From Skermanella mucosa (lineage in GTDB: Bacteria; Pseudomonadota; Alphaproteobacteria; Azospirillales; Azospirillaceae), in assembly GCF_016765655.2 (NCBI RefSeq), contig NZ_CP086106.1, forward strand, positions 280,001 to 344,000: a stretch of 64,000 bases of DNA, given 5' to 3'. A program made the position numbers and the translations under genes. Each line of letters opens with the position of its first letter. The stretch's first letter is position 1. Positions 48,528 to 57,639 of the stretch are shown piece by piece. The notes below the pieces were generated by a model. It made no database searches and was not told the DNA's origin. It was given only the letters and a program-made list of their open reading frames with translations.

Positions 48528-49262
48528 TCACGCGAGCGGCTGGGGTGCCGCGCCGGGGGCGCCGGGCCACTGGTCCTGGGGGAGCAGGCGGTAGTCGGCG
48601 TCGAAGAAGAGATGTGCGTCGTCGGACGACTCGATCCGGGCCTTGAGGTCCTTGTCGTCCTTGTGGCGGCCGAGGATCAGCTTGAGGCAGCGGGAGTTCC
48701 GCTCGACCGCGGCGGCGTGGCGCTTGCGGGCCTCCTCCTTGAGGTTGCGCATGGGTTCGACCGGGGCGACGGCGGCCGGCGGCATGGGCGGGTCGAAGCC
48801 GACCAGTCCCGGGGCGTCGGGATCGGCGGGGAGGGTGCCGTCGTCCTCGTCCTCCGCCTCCGCCATGGCCGCGGCGATGGTCCCGGTGATGCCGGCGGCG
48901 TGCCTGCCGGCCTTGGGCGCCGGCGGGAGCAAGCCCCGGAAGCGGGCGATCTGGTCGGCGGCGCGCAGGGCGGCGGAATAGTTTTGCTTTTCCACGGCCT
49001 CGAACATGACGCGCTTGAGCACGGCGACCAGCTCGTCGGCCTCCTCCCGGCGGCGGCGGTCCTCCTCGGCGGCGAGCTCGACCACGCGGGCGGCGACGCA
49101 GCCGTCCTGCATCAGGCGCGACCCGGTCTGGCGGGCGCTGGCCCAGGCATAGCCGGAGAGCCGGGCGGCCTCGGCGAGGCTGCGGCCGGCGGAGACGTGG
49201 CGGGCGAAAGCTTCGTGCCGGCGTTGCAGGGCGGGGGTGGGAGTGCTGGCGGTGGCGGGCAT
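48528..49262 (-). CDS. Terminase-small-subunit-like orphan protein
   Basis: A 244-residue protein. Residues about 12-60 have the helix-turn-helix pattern of phage terminase small subunits (RHEAFARHVSAG, LAEAARLSGYAWASARQTGS, LMQDGCVAARVVEL). A charged helix (EEDRRRREEADELVAVLKRV) follows. The rest, rich in Pro, Ala and acidic residues, is not recognised. GGAGA precedes the ATG. No large terminase or other phage gene is in the window, so it is either a domesticated relic or a family that only shares the DNA-binding domain. Confidence 0.6.
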   Translation of the reverse strand: MPATASTPTPALQRRHEAFARHVSAGRSLAEAARLSGYAWASARQTGSRLMQDGCVAARVVELAAEEDRRRREEADELVAVLKRVMFEAVEKQNYSAALRAADQIARFRGLLPPAPKAGRHAAGITGTIAAAMAEAEDEDDGTLPADPDAPGLVGFDPPMPPAAVAPVEPMRNLKEEARKRHAAAVERNSRCLKLILGRHKDDKDLKARIESSDDAHLFFDADYRLLPQDQWPGAPGAAPQPLA

Positions 49263-49364
49263 GGCGGGGGCTCTCCGGGCAGATGGTGTAGGTATTTTAT
49301 CCTTCGCTTCTGAGGATCTCAATCTTATGCTTGGCGGGATGGATGCGGCTTCAAAGGCAGTGCG

Positions 49365-49460
49365 GTAGGTCGGCCTTCGCCCGTCAGGGCGAACGCCGAC
49401 GCCCTGCACCGGCGTTCCGGCCACGCTGTCGGCGTCGGCCTTCGGCCGAGGCCGACCTAC
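49365..49460. repeat. Palindromic interspersed-repeat-like element
   Basis: An 11-bp perfect terminal inverted repeat (gtaggtcggcc at 49365-49375, its complement at 49450-49460) encloses internal hairpins such as ttcgcccgtcagggcgaa. Size and structure resemble REP/BIME- or MITE-type elements. Only one copy is in the window, so dispersal is unproven. Confidence 0.6.
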
Positions 49461-49633
49461 GGCGAACCGTTCGAGATTATCACCGTGCCTTGACCGCAGG
49501 CGCGGAACGACATGAGTGAAAGGGGGCAGAGTGCCTTTCCCGCAGCGATTGCTCAAAGATTTCGGGAGCTCCGTATCGGCGGTCTGGTTCCCGGTGCGTC
49601 TTGGCTTAAGGAGCGGCAGCCGGATGGAACCAA

Positions 49634-49665
49634 CTCTGACCCCGTTTCTCTCTGACCCCGTTTCT
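49634..49665. repeat. 16-bp tandem duplication
   Basis: Two exact copies of ctctgaccccgtttct lie side by side upstream of the TenA-like gene. No function is apparent. Confidence 0.7.
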
Positions 49666-49800
49666 CTTTCTGATCGTTCTCATCGTCGCGGCGTGGGATC
49701 CGTCGTCCTCCCGCGGCTGCTGACGCCGGCCGATACGGGTGTCATGACGGAGGCCGGCGGGCTATCGTGGGCGGCGAGGAAACGGGAGACAAGGGAAGGC

Positions 49801-50547
49801 ATGCCGAGCATGAGTTTCGCCGAGTACAGGAAGAATGATGCCGAAGCGCGTTTCACCGACTGGCTGAGGAGCGGGGCCGAGCCGCACTGGACGCGGATGA
49901 CGACGCACCGGTTCGCCCGCGAGTTGGGCGAGGATACCCTGGACGATGCCGTCGCCGGGCGGTACCTGGTGCAGGACTACGCCTTCGTGAACAGCTTCGT
50001 CTCGCTGCTGGGAAGCGCCATCGCGGCGGCGCCGGCGATGCCGTCGAAGCGGCGGTTCGCCGGGTTCGCGGCGGCGGTCACGGCCGACGAGAACGATTTC
50101 TTCCTGCGGTCGTTCGAGGCGCTGGGAATTCCCGAAGGGACGTGGAAGACGCCCGAGCTGGGGCCGGTGACGCGGGACTTCATCGCCGTGCTGGAGGGGG
50201 CGGGGCGCAGCGGCAGCTATCCGCATATCCTCGCCGTGCTGGTCGCGGCGGAGTGGAGCTACCTGACCTGGGCGCAGGCGTGCCCGGCCCGGCGGCCGGA
50301 GCGGTTCTGGCTGACGGAGTGGATCGACCTGCACGCGATCCCGGAATTCGAGGCCTTCGTCACCTGGCTGCGCGAGGAGACGGACCGGGTCGGGATGGCG
50401 GCGGACGAGGGGACCGGGGCCGCCATGCGCGACAGCTTCCGGCGGATGATGGTGCTGGAGGAGGCGTTCTTCGACGCCGCTTACGGCGGGCAGGGACCCG
50501 CGACGAGCAGGGTCGCGAGCGCTTCCGCGAAGTCCCCGGACGAATAG
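49801..50547 (+). CDS. TenA/THI-4-family protein (TenA_E-like)
   Basis: A 248-residue all-helical protein with the haem-oxygenase-like TenA fold. TenA enzymes hydrolyse aminopyrimidines in thiamin salvage. Family blocks are visible: PHWTRMTTHRFARELGE, YLVQDYAFVNSF and AVLVAAEWSYLTWA. The Cys usually found just before the EWSY-type block is Ala here, which points to the TenA_E subclass or another substrate. AAGGGAAGG precedes the ATG. No thiamin gene is nearby. Its last 67 bases overlap the 3' end of the convergent bacteriophytochrome gene. Confidence 0.75.
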   Translation: MPSMSFAEYRKNDAEARFTDWLRSGAEPHWTRMTTHRFARELGEDTLDDAVAGRYLVQDYAFVNSFVSLLGSAIAAAPAMPSKRRFAGFAAAVTADENDFFLRSFEALGIPEGTWKTPELGPVTRDFIAVLEGAGRSGSYPHILAVLVAAEWSYLTWAQACPARRPERFWLTEWIDLHAIPEFEAFVTWLREETDRVGMAADEGTGAAMRDSFRRMMVLEEAFFDAAYGGQGPATSRVASASAKSPDE

Positions 50548-53093
50548 GGCTTGAGCAGCCGGCGTACCTGGCGGAAGCGTTCGGGCAAGGCCTCGTCGGA
50601 GCTGAAGCCGGTGGCGAGCAGGAAGGGGATGCCGCGGGCGGCCAGGGCGTCGGCGACGTCCCACGACGGGGTTCCGTGGAGATCGATGTCGAGGATCGCG
50701 GCGTCGACCGTTTCGTCCCGGGCCAGCTTGAGCGCCGCAGGGATGCGGGCGGCCGGCCCGACCACCTCGCACCCGGCGGCATGGAGCATCTGTTCGACCT
50801 GCATCGCGACCAGGGCCGAATCCTCGACCAGCAGGATCCGGCGGGGACGCCGGGGCGCGACGGGGGCGGGGGCGCGCGGTTCGACATCCGGCGGCGAAGG
50901 GGTCGGGGACACGTCTATCACGTGCTCCTGCGGGATGCCGATGCGGCAGCGCACGCCTTCGGGATCGAAGTCGAGCCGGCTGGTCCCGTCCACCTCGTAG
51001 GCCAGGCTCTTCTCGATGACGATGCGGCCGAAGCCGCTGCGCGCCGGGGGCGCCACGGCGGGGCCGCCGCGTTCGGTCCAGTCGAGCGTGAAGACGCGGG
51101 CCTCGGCGGGATCGGCCACCGCCCAGCGTACCTCGACGGTGCCGGAGGGGGTCGAGAGCGAGCCGTACTTGGCGGCGTTGGTGACAAGCTCGTGGACGGC
51201 CATGCTGAGCGCCAGCGCCGCCTTGGGGCGCAGCAGGATCGGCGGTCCGTCGAGGCGCAGCCGGCCGGCGGCTCCGGGATCGTGGTGGGCGCGCATCTCC
51301 TCCTCCAGCAGGCTGCGCAGGTCGGCGCCCTCCCAGCGGCTGCGGGTCAGCAGGCTGTGGGCATAGGCCATCGCGCGGAGGCGCTGGCCGAAGGAGGCGG
51401 TGAAATCCTCCAACGCGGTGGAGCTTCCCCGATGCCCGGAGGCGGAGTACTGGACCAGCGCCTGGATGTTCGCGAGCGTGTTCTTGACCCGGTGGTCCAG
51501 CTCCGCGAGCAGCAGCTCCTGACGGCGCTGGGAAATCTCCCGCTCCTTCGCGATCTGGTCGACCCGCTGGAGCACGACTTCGAGCAGGGTGATGCGCAGG
51601 GTCCGGACCGCGGCGACCTCGGCCTCGGTCCAGGGTTGGGAGCGACCGCAGACCTCCTCCATCCAGGCCTCGAAGGAGCGGCGCGGCGAGAGCCGGCTGC
51701 CGGCGGCGGTCGCCTCCACCGGCTTGTTGGGATTGCCGGCCCAGGTGACCGTCCTGACGACTTCCGGCCGGAACCAGAAGATATAGTCGCGCGGGTTCCG
51801 CGAGACCGAGAGCACGAGCACGCCGGAGGCGATGCCGCGTATGTCGCGGCCGCCGGGCCAGACCTCGGAGAGGCGGTCGGTCTCCCACACCCCGTCCGAC
51901 CGGGTCCGGCCGAGCCAGTCCGCCAGATCCCTGACGGTCGCCTCGTCCGGGGTGGTGCCGATCGAGGAGAAGCGGCCGTCGAGCCACAGCGCCACGCCGG
52001 AGCAGGGCACGTAATCCTGGAGGTTCGGCCTGTGGCGGATCAGACCTTCGGCCAGGTCGGGCGCGCGCGAGATCACGCCGACCAGCCGGTCGTGGACGTC
52101 GCGCATGCGCATGGAGTCCTCCAGCGTCTCGGCCTTGAGCTTGGCCTCCAGCTGGAAGGAGAACATCTGGGCGAACAATTCGCAGGCGGCCCGGACGCCG
52201 TGGGCCAGATAGCGCGGCTCGTCGTGGTGGCAGGCGACCAGCCCCCACAGCCGGTCGCCGTGCAGGATCGAGAGCGACATGGAAGCCCGCACGTTCATGT
52301 TGGCGAGATATTCCAGATGCAGGGGCGAGACGCTGCGGAGCGCGCAGTGCGACAGGTTGACCGGCCGGCCGGTCAGGGGGCTGAGCGGCGGGACCAGGGG
52401 AGTCGGCCGGTAGCGCGCGTCGGGGATCAGGCGCAGCCAGTTCCGGCGGTACAGCTCGCGCGCCTGGGCCGGAATGTCCGAGGCGGGATAGTGCAGGTCC
52501 AGGTAGGAACCGATGCCGTCGCGCCGGCTCTCGGCGAAGACATGGCCGCTGCCGTCCTGGTCGAAGCGGTAGATCATGACGCGGGCGAACCCGGTCACCC
52601 GCCGCACCTCCTCCGCGGCGCCCCGGCAGAAATCGCGGAGCGTGGCGGCACCCTGAACCGCGCCCATCATCGACTGCACCAGCCCGAGCGGGCCGCCGGG
52701 AGGCAGGGGTGCGGACCCGTCGACCGGCTCAAGCTCCACGACCAGGCCGGCTTCCCCGGCATGGACCGAGGCGTCGAATCGGCGGCCGGCGGCGGCCAGC
52801 TCGAAGCTGAACAGGTTCTCCGACCGGGGGACGCGGGTCGCCCTCGCCAGGATATCGCGGATCACCCCGATCGCGTCGGCGTTCACCAGCGAACCGAAGG
52901 GAATGCCGGCGAGATCGCCCGGAGCGGTGCCGAGCAGGGCTTCGGTCGGGCCGGCGGCCTGGAGGATGCACAGGGTTTCGGGGTGAAGGACGACCAGAAC
53001 CCCGTGGGGCTGGATCGATCCCGGGATCTCGATCGGCTCGCGATCGCAGTTCGTCAGATCCACCGTTCCGAACGATGGACTTGATCCGATCAT
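50481..53093 (-). CDS. bphP: Bacteriophytochrome hybrid kinase (HWE/HisKA_2 type)
   Basis: An 870-residue red/far-red photoreceptor. The N-terminal Cys16 (VDLTNCDREPIEIPGSIQPH) is the biliverdin attachment site, followed by PAS, GAF with the PASDIP motif (203-208) and PHY with tongue motif PRRSFEAWM. The kinase is of the HWE/HisKA_2 class with His534 in LAELDHRVKNTLANIQ, then an ATPase domain (MAVHELVTNAAKYGSLS). A C-terminal receiver domain (RRILLVEDSALVAMQ, phospho-acceptor in AAILDIDLHG) completes it. ATG 53093 is the start nearest the chromophore Cys. No haem oxygenase (bphO) of the classic type is adjacent. Confidence 0.93.
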   Translation of the reverse strand: MIGSSPSFGTVDLTNCDREPIEIPGSIQPHGVLVVLHPETLCILQAAGPTEALLGTAPGDLAGIPFGSLVNADAIGVIRDILARATRVPRSENLFSFELAAAGRRFDASVHAGEAGLVVELEPVDGSAPLPPGGPLGLVQSMMGAVQGAATLRDFCRGAAEEVRRVTGFARVMIYRFDQDGSGHVFAESRRDGIGSYLDLHYPASDIPAQARELYRRNWLRLIPDARYRPTPLVPPLSPLTGRPVNLSHCALRSVSPLHLEYLANMNVRASMSLSILHGDRLWGLVACHHDEPRYLAHGVRAACELFAQMFSFQLEAKLKAETLEDSMRMRDVHDRLVGVISRAPDLAEGLIRHRPNLQDYVPCSGVALWLDGRFSSIGTTPDEATVRDLADWLGRTRSDGVWETDRLSEVWPGGRDIRGIASGVLVLSVSRNPRDYIFWFRPEVVRTVTWAGNPNKPVEATAAGSRLSPRRSFEAWMEEVCGRSQPWTEAEVAAVRTLRITLLEVVLQRVDQIAKEREISQRRQELLLAELDHRVKNTLANIQALVQYSASGHRGSSTALEDFTASFGQRLRAMAYAHSLLTRSRWEGADLRSLLEEEMRAHHDPGAAGRLRLDGPPILLRPKAALALSMAVHELVTNAAKYGSLSTPSGTVEVRWAVADPAEARVFTLDWTERGGPAVAPPARSGFGRIVIEKSLAYEVDGTSRLDFDPEGVRCRIGIPQEHVIDVSPTPSPPDVEPRAPAPVAPRRPRRILLVEDSALVAMQVEQMLHAAGCEVVGPAARIPAALKLARDETVDAAILDIDLHGTPSWDVADALAARGIPFLLATGFSSDEALPERFRQVRRLLKPYSSGDFAEALATLLVAGPCPP

Positions 53094-53650
53094 TTCCTTG
53101 CCCTCGAAATAAACATTCACCACGGTCACCATCGACGGAGCCATAGGGTCACAAAACCAAGTTATCAGATCCCGGAATGCTTTCAAAATCTTCAAGAAAG
53201 CAAGGTCGTCACTGCACGGCGGCGGCGTTCGCCAAGAGGCCGAAGAGCCCATCCGGCGTGTGGCTTAAGGCAGGGCAGATGTGGATTTGTTACCGAGGAC
53301 GCGATTTTTTCAATCCAGCCATGAAGTGGGCCGAATCGCTGTCTTCCGTGTTATAGATCTGTTATCAACGGGGTCGATGGTCCTTGGTCAATATGCGATG
53401 CCGGTCCGAGTCACCGGGCCTAAGCACTTGAAAACCGGTCAGGAAATCTTATCTTCAGTCTGTTCGTCGAGGCTCTTGATGAGCCGTATTGGATCGACGG
53501 ACTTTCCCGGAAATCCCGACCTATACCGGTTTGGCGCGCATCGACCCAGCACGGGGTGATTTTCAGAATCACCATCGGGGCGGGGCGATTTTGTCGTGTC
53601 GGGCGGGTTACGTCAGGGTGGGACATGTCGACGAAGAGGAGGCTCGACGA
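53094..53650. other. Promoter region between bphP and rpoH
   Basis: About 560 bases between divergent genes. It should contain promoters for both. I see no RNA gene or clear operator, and the short frames in it lack ribosome sites. Confidence 0.4.
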
Positions 53651-54550
53651 ATGACATTGTTGAATATCGCGCAGGCCGGCGGCGGCATGGGCCGCTACCT
53701 GGACGAAGCGAAACGCTTTCCCATGCTGAACCCCGAGCAGGAGCGGGACTTGGCGGTCGCCTGGCGCGAGCGCGGCGACGAGGAAGCCCTGCGCCTGCTG
53801 ACGGGCAGCCACCTGCGTCTGGTGATCAAGATCGCGCGCGGTTTCGCCGGTTACGGCCTGCCCGCGTCAGAGCTGATCGCCGAGGGCAACGTGGGCCTGA
53901 TGCAGGCGGCCCAGAAGTTCGACCCCGACCGCGGCTTCCGATTCGCGACCTACGCGATCTGGTGGATCCGCGCGGCGATCCAGGAATACATCTTGCACAA
54001 CTGGTCAATGGTCAAGATGGGCACCACGGCCGCCCAGAAGAAGCTTTTCTTCAACCTGCGCCGCCTGAAGGGCCGGATGGAGGAACTGGAGCAGGGCGAC
54101 CTGTCGCCGGCCACGGTCACCACCATCGCGACCGAGCTGGACGTGCCGGAGACGGAGGTGGTCGAGATGAACCGCCGGCTGACCATGGGCGACAGTTCGC
54201 TGAACGCGGCCGTGGGGGCGGAAGGCGACACCGACTGGCTGGACCTGCTGTCGGACGACCGGCCGACCCAGGAATCGGTGGTCGCGGAGGCCGACGAGCT
54301 TGCGCTGAGGCGGCGCCTGCTGGGCCAGGCCCTGGAGAAGCTGAACGACCGCGAGCGGCAGATCCTGCTGGAACGCCGGCTGGCGGAAGAGCCGGCCACG
54401 CTGGAGGTGCTGGGCGAGCGCTACGCCGTGTCGCGCGAGCGGATCCGGCAGATCGAGGCGCGGGCGTTCGAGAAACTTCAGAAGGCGGTGCTGAACGCCG
54501 CCCAGGCCCTGCGCAAGCCCGCGGGCCAGCCGATGCTGGCCGCGGGCTGA
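53651..54550 (+). CDS. rpoH: RNA polymerase sigma-32 factor RpoH
   Basis: A 299-residue heat-shock-type sigma factor. Region 2 (SHLRLVIKIARGFAGYGLPA to FATYAIWWIRAAIQEYIL) is followed by the RpoH box (KKLFFNLRRLKGRM) that sets it apart from other sigma-70 members, then region 4 with HTH (LEVLGERYAVSRERIRQIEA). ATG 53651 is chosen for the GAGGAGG ribosome site. Alphaproteobacteria often have several RpoH paralogues for heat and oxidative stress; which one this is cannot be told. Confidence 0.93.
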   Translation: MTLLNIAQAGGGMGRYLDEAKRFPMLNPEQERDLAVAWRERGDEEALRLLTGSHLRLVIKIARGFAGYGLPASELIAEGNVGLMQAAQKFDPDRGFRFATYAIWWIRAAIQEYILHNWSMVKMGTTAAQKKLFFNLRRLKGRMEELEQGDLSPATVTTIATELDVPETEVVEMNRRLTMGDSSLNAAVGAEGDTDWLDLLSDDRPTQESVVAEADELALRRRLLGQALEKLNDRERQILLERRLAEEPATLEVLGERYAVSRERIRQIEARAFEKLQKAVLNAAQALRKPAGQPMLAAG

Positions 54551-54599
54551 CCCGTACCTCAAGGGATACGGGCAATGGGCAAGGAGACCGGCCTCCCGG

Positions 54600-54725
54600 T
54601 CAGACGCGGACCGAAGAGGTGGTGAAGGCCTGGAACGCCGGTTGCTGGACGTAGTTCTGCAGGACGACGGCCGCCCCGACGGCCAGCACGACGGCGGTGA
54701 AGACGCCGAGAACGAAGGCTTTCAT
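54600..54725 (-). CDS. 41-residue membrane-anchored protein
   Basis: A 41-residue protein with one N-terminal membrane segment (KAFVLGVFTAVVLAVGAAVV) and a short tail ending FTTSSVRV. GGGAG ten bases before the ATG supports it. I recall similar short proteins in other alphaproteobacteria with a conserved F-T-T-x-S-V-R end, but their role is unknown. It is convergent with rpoH. Confidence 0.6.
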   Translation of the reverse strand: MKAFVLGVFTAVVLAVGAAVVLQNYVQQPAFQAFTTSSVRV

Positions 54726-54894
54726 GGACTGTCTGCTCCCCGGATGACGCGGCGGGTGCGGATGCGCCTGCCGTGATTCCGATCATATGCCTCAAATGCG
54801 ATCGCGGCAATCGGCGGAAAGTCGCGGCACGCGACCCGGGGGCCGAGTGTTGACGGGGTTCGACACATGAATCGACAGCCCTAGGAGTTCTCCC

Positions 54895-55236
54895 ATGGTT
54901 TCCCTGGACGTCTATCGCGGGAAGAACCGCGTCCTGCTGGTCTTCGGCCCCTCGCCCGAGGATCCCCAGGTCCAGCACCAGCTGACCAGCGCCGCCGACA
55001 ACAAGGACGATTTCGCCGACCGCGACCTGATCGTGCGGGCGCTGCCGGCGGGCGACCCGGAAGCGGCGGGTTTCCGGGAGCGCTACGGCGCGCCGGCCGA
55101 AGGGTTCACCGCGATCCTGATCGGCAAGGACGGTACCGAGAAGCTGCGCCGGAGCGAGCCGATCCTGGCTGGGGAGCTGTTCTCCACCATCGATTCGATG
55201 CCGATGCGTCAGGACGAGATGGAGCGGGGCGACTGA
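54895..55236 (+). CDS. DUF4174-family protein
   Basis: A 113-residue protein of the DUF4174 type, a thioredoxin-like fold without catalytic Cys. Family-like segments are NRVLLVFGPSPEDPQVQHQ, ERYGAPAEGFTAILIGKDGT and the Met-rich end DSMPMRQDEM. No signal peptide is present in this copy. AGGAG seven bases before the ATG fixes the start. Function is unknown. It lies before chrA on the same strand, but 93 bases away. Confidence 0.75.
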   Translation: MVSLDVYRGKNRVLLVFGPSPEDPQVQHQLTSAADNKDDFADRDLIVRALPAGDPEAAGFRERYGAPAEGFTAILIGKDGTEKLRRSEPILAGELFSTIDSMPMRQDEMERGD

Positions 55237-55329
55237 ATTCGGCGGTGCCCCGCCGCGGGACTGTTGCTCCGGGGCGGGACTCCGGCTTAGGGTCCCGGCG
55301 GGCGACAACCGGGGCAAGGGCTTCCCGAC

Positions 55330-56778
55330 ATGACAGACATCCCCGCCGACCGCTCCGGTCCGCCGCGGCCCGGCACGTCCGATGGTAGGGGCAACGGTAC
55401 GGGCAATGGTGCGGGCGGTGCCGGCCATGGCGTCGGCCTGGGAACGGCGTTCCGCGTCTGGCTGCGGATCGGCCTGCTGAGCTTCGGCGGGCCGGCCGGG
55501 CAGATAGCGTTGATGCACAGGATCCTGGTCGAGGAGCTGCGCTGGATCGGCGAGACCCGGTTCCTGCACGCCCTCAACTATTGCATGCTGCTGCCCGGGC
55601 CGGAGGCCCAGCAGCTCACCGTCTATATCGGCTGGCTGATGCACAGGACGGCGGGCGGGCTGATCGCCGGCATCCTGTTCGTGCTGCCCGGCGTCGTCTC
55701 GATCATGGCGCTGAGCGTGATCTATGCCGGATTCGGCACGGTGCCGCTGGTCGCGGCGGTGTTCTTCGGCCTGAAGGCGGCGGTGCTGGCGATCGTGCTC
55801 CAGGCGGTGGTCCGGCTGGGCGGCAGGGCGCTGAGGAACGGGGCGGCGCTGGGCATCGCGGCGGCGGCGTTCGCGGCCATCTTCCTGTTCGACGTGCCGT
55901 TCCCGCTGATCGTGCTGGGGGCGGGGCTGATCGGCCTGGCGGGCGGGCATTTCGGGTGGAAAGCCTTCGCGGGCGGAGGAGGCGGCCATGCCTCTGCCGG
56001 GGGGAGGACGGTCGCCGATGCCGAGTCGCTGCTGGGCGAGGAGATCCCGGCCCATGCCCGGCCGACCCTGGCGTGGTCGCTGAAGGTCGCCGCCGTGTGC
56101 CTCGCCCTGTGGCTCGGCCCGATCCTGGCGCTGGGGCTTGCGTTGGGGTGGGACGACGTGTTCACCCGGATCGCGCTGTTCTTCTCCAAGATGGCGGTGG
56201 TCACCTTCGGCGGCGCCTACGCCGTGCTGGCCTATGTCGCCCAGCAGGCGGTGGAGACCTATGGCTGGCTGCGGCCAGGGGAGATGCTGGACGGGCTGGG
56301 CATGGCGGAGACCACGCCGGGGCCGCTGATCATGGTGCTCCAGTTCGTGGGATTCATGGGCGCGTTCCGCGATCCGGGAAGCCTGCCGCCGATGCTGGCC
56401 GGCGTGCTGGCCGGGCTGCTGGCCACCTGGGTCACCTTCGTGCCCTGCTTCCTGTGGATCTTCCTGGGAGCGCCCTTCGTCGAGAAGCTGCGCGGCAACC
56501 GGGCCCTGGGCGCCGCGCTGGGCGCGATCACCGCCGCGGTGGTCGGGGTGATCCTGAACCTGGCGATCTGGTTCGCCTTGCACGTCCTGTTCCGGGAAGT
56601 GCGGGAGGTCCGGGTGGCCGGGATGACCGTGGACTGGCCGGTCCCGGCCTCCGTCGACGCGGCGGCGCTGCTGCTGAGCGCCGCCGCCCTTGTCGCGGTG
56701 TTCCGCTTCAAGGCCGGAGTGCTGACGGTGATCGGCGCGTGCGCCGCCGCCGGGCTGCTCCTGCACCTGGTCGGGTAA
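55330..56778 (+). CDS. chrA: Chromate transporter ChrA
   Basis: A 482-residue two-domain CHR-family membrane protein that expels chromate. The first half carries LRIGLLSFGGPAGQIALMH and LPGPEAQQLTVYIGW; the second repeats the pattern as MAVVTFGGAYAVLAYVAQQ and AETTPGPLIMVLQFVG. The N-terminal 35 residues are Gly-rich and polar. A central linker (about 215-240) joins the halves. AAGGG precedes the ATG. No chrB regulator is adjacent. Confidence 0.92.
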   Translation: MTDIPADRSGPPRPGTSDGRGNGTGNGAGGAGHGVGLGTAFRVWLRIGLLSFGGPAGQIALMHRILVEELRWIGETRFLHALNYCMLLPGPEAQQLTVYIGWLMHRTAGGLIAGILFVLPGVVSIMALSVIYAGFGTVPLVAAVFFGLKAAVLAIVLQAVVRLGGRALRNGAALGIAAAAFAAIFLFDVPFPLIVLGAGLIGLAGGHFGWKAFAGGGGGHASAGGRTVADAESLLGEEIPAHARPTLAWSLKVAAVCLALWLGPILALGLALGWDDVFTRIALFFSKMAVVTFGGAYAVLAYVAQQAVETYGWLRPGEMLDGLGMAETTPGPLIMVLQFVGFMGAFRDPGSLPPMLAGVLAGLLATWVTFVPCFLWIFLGAPFVEKLRGNRALGAALGAITAAVVGVILNLAIWFALHVLFREVREVRVAGMTVDWPVPASVDAAALLLSAAALVAVFRFKAGVLTVIGACAAAGLLLHLVG

Positions 56779-56785
56779 GACAGCC

Positions 56786-57361
56786 TTATTCGGCGGCGGC
56801 CTTGGCCTGATCGCGGTGGCGGCCCTCGGCGATCTCCTCGATCAGCTTGGCGCAGAAGGCCGGCAGGTCCTTCGGCGTGCGGCTGGTCACGAGACCCTTG
56901 TCGGTCACCACCTCTTCGTCCAGGACGTTCGCCCCGGCATTGGCCAGATCCTTGCGGATCGGCGCGACGGCGGTGAGCGTGCGGCCCTTGACCAGATCGG
57001 CGCTGATCAGGACCTGAGGGCCGTGGCAGATGGCGCCGACCGGCTTGCCGACGGTGAAGAAGGCACGGACGAACCGGAGCGCCGCCTCGTTGGTGCGCAG
57101 CTCGTCAGGATTGAACAGGCCGCCGGGGATCACGAGCGCGTCGTAGTCGTCGGGCCGCGCATCGTCGAGCAGGCGGTCCACGCCGACCTCGTCGCCCTTG
57201 TCCAAATGGCGGTAGCCGCGGATCGTGCCCTGTTCCGGGGAAACCACATGAACGGTGGCACCGGCTTCCTTCAGTGCTTTTTGCGGTTCGACCAGTTCAG
57301 CCTGCTCGAAGCCATGGGTGGCCAGAATAGCGACCGTGCGGCCTTCAATGGACTTCGGCAT
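56786..57361 (-). CDS. DJ-1/PfpI-family protein
   Basis: A 191-residue class I glutamine-amidotransferase-like protein of the PfpI/YhbO/YajL group, linked to protein or nucleotide deglycation and stress survival. The nucleophile Cys is in GAICHGPQVL, with family blocks VAILATHGFEQAELVEP and DDYDALVIPGGLFNPDEL. GGAGGA before the ATG at 57361 sets the start. It is convergent with chrA and divergent from modD. Confidence 0.9.
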   Translation of the reverse strand: MPKSIEGRTVAILATHGFEQAELVEPQKALKEAGATVHVVSPEQGTIRGYRHLDKGDEVGVDRLLDDARPDDYDALVIPGGLFNPDELRTNEAALRFVRAFFTVGKPVGAICHGPQVLISADLVKGRTLTAVAPIRKDLANAGANVLDEEVVTDKGLVTSRTPKDLPAFCAKLIEEIAEGRHRDQAKAAAE

Positions 57362-57639
57362 TTCATTCCTCCAGAGTAAATACAGGATCTTCATCGCCCC
57401 GGGAAATTACTTGGTATCCGCAGAGCGAATTAAAGGGGTTCGGGTCACGCTTCTGCATGACGTCGCTGACAACAGACTTGGCGTCTATCCCGTTCCAATC
57501 AACCCCGGGGGAAGTGCAAAAATGGATCAGGTCGTCCGATTCGCCGCCCAAGGCCAGACGGGCAGGTGCATTGTCGGGAAGCCGAAGCTACCATCCCGCC
57601 CGATTCAGCCGGATGGGTTTCGGGAGGGTGCGGGACGTC

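Larger units (their letters stand above)
49263..49800. other. Gene-free region with repeat elements
   Basis: About 540 bases between the terminase-like and TenA-like genes. It holds a palindromic element (49365-49460) and a short tandem repeat (49634-49665). No frame here has coding character. Confidence 0.6.

Noticed and set aside
50142..53084. A 980-codon open frame opposite the bacteriophytochrome gene
   Set aside because: It is an antisense artefact of high GC and codon bias; it has no ribosome site and no domain, while the opposite frame encodes a complete phytochrome.
57490..57520. FNR-like site upstream of modD-nnrU
   Set aside because: Only the ATCAA half is present; the matching left half is absent.
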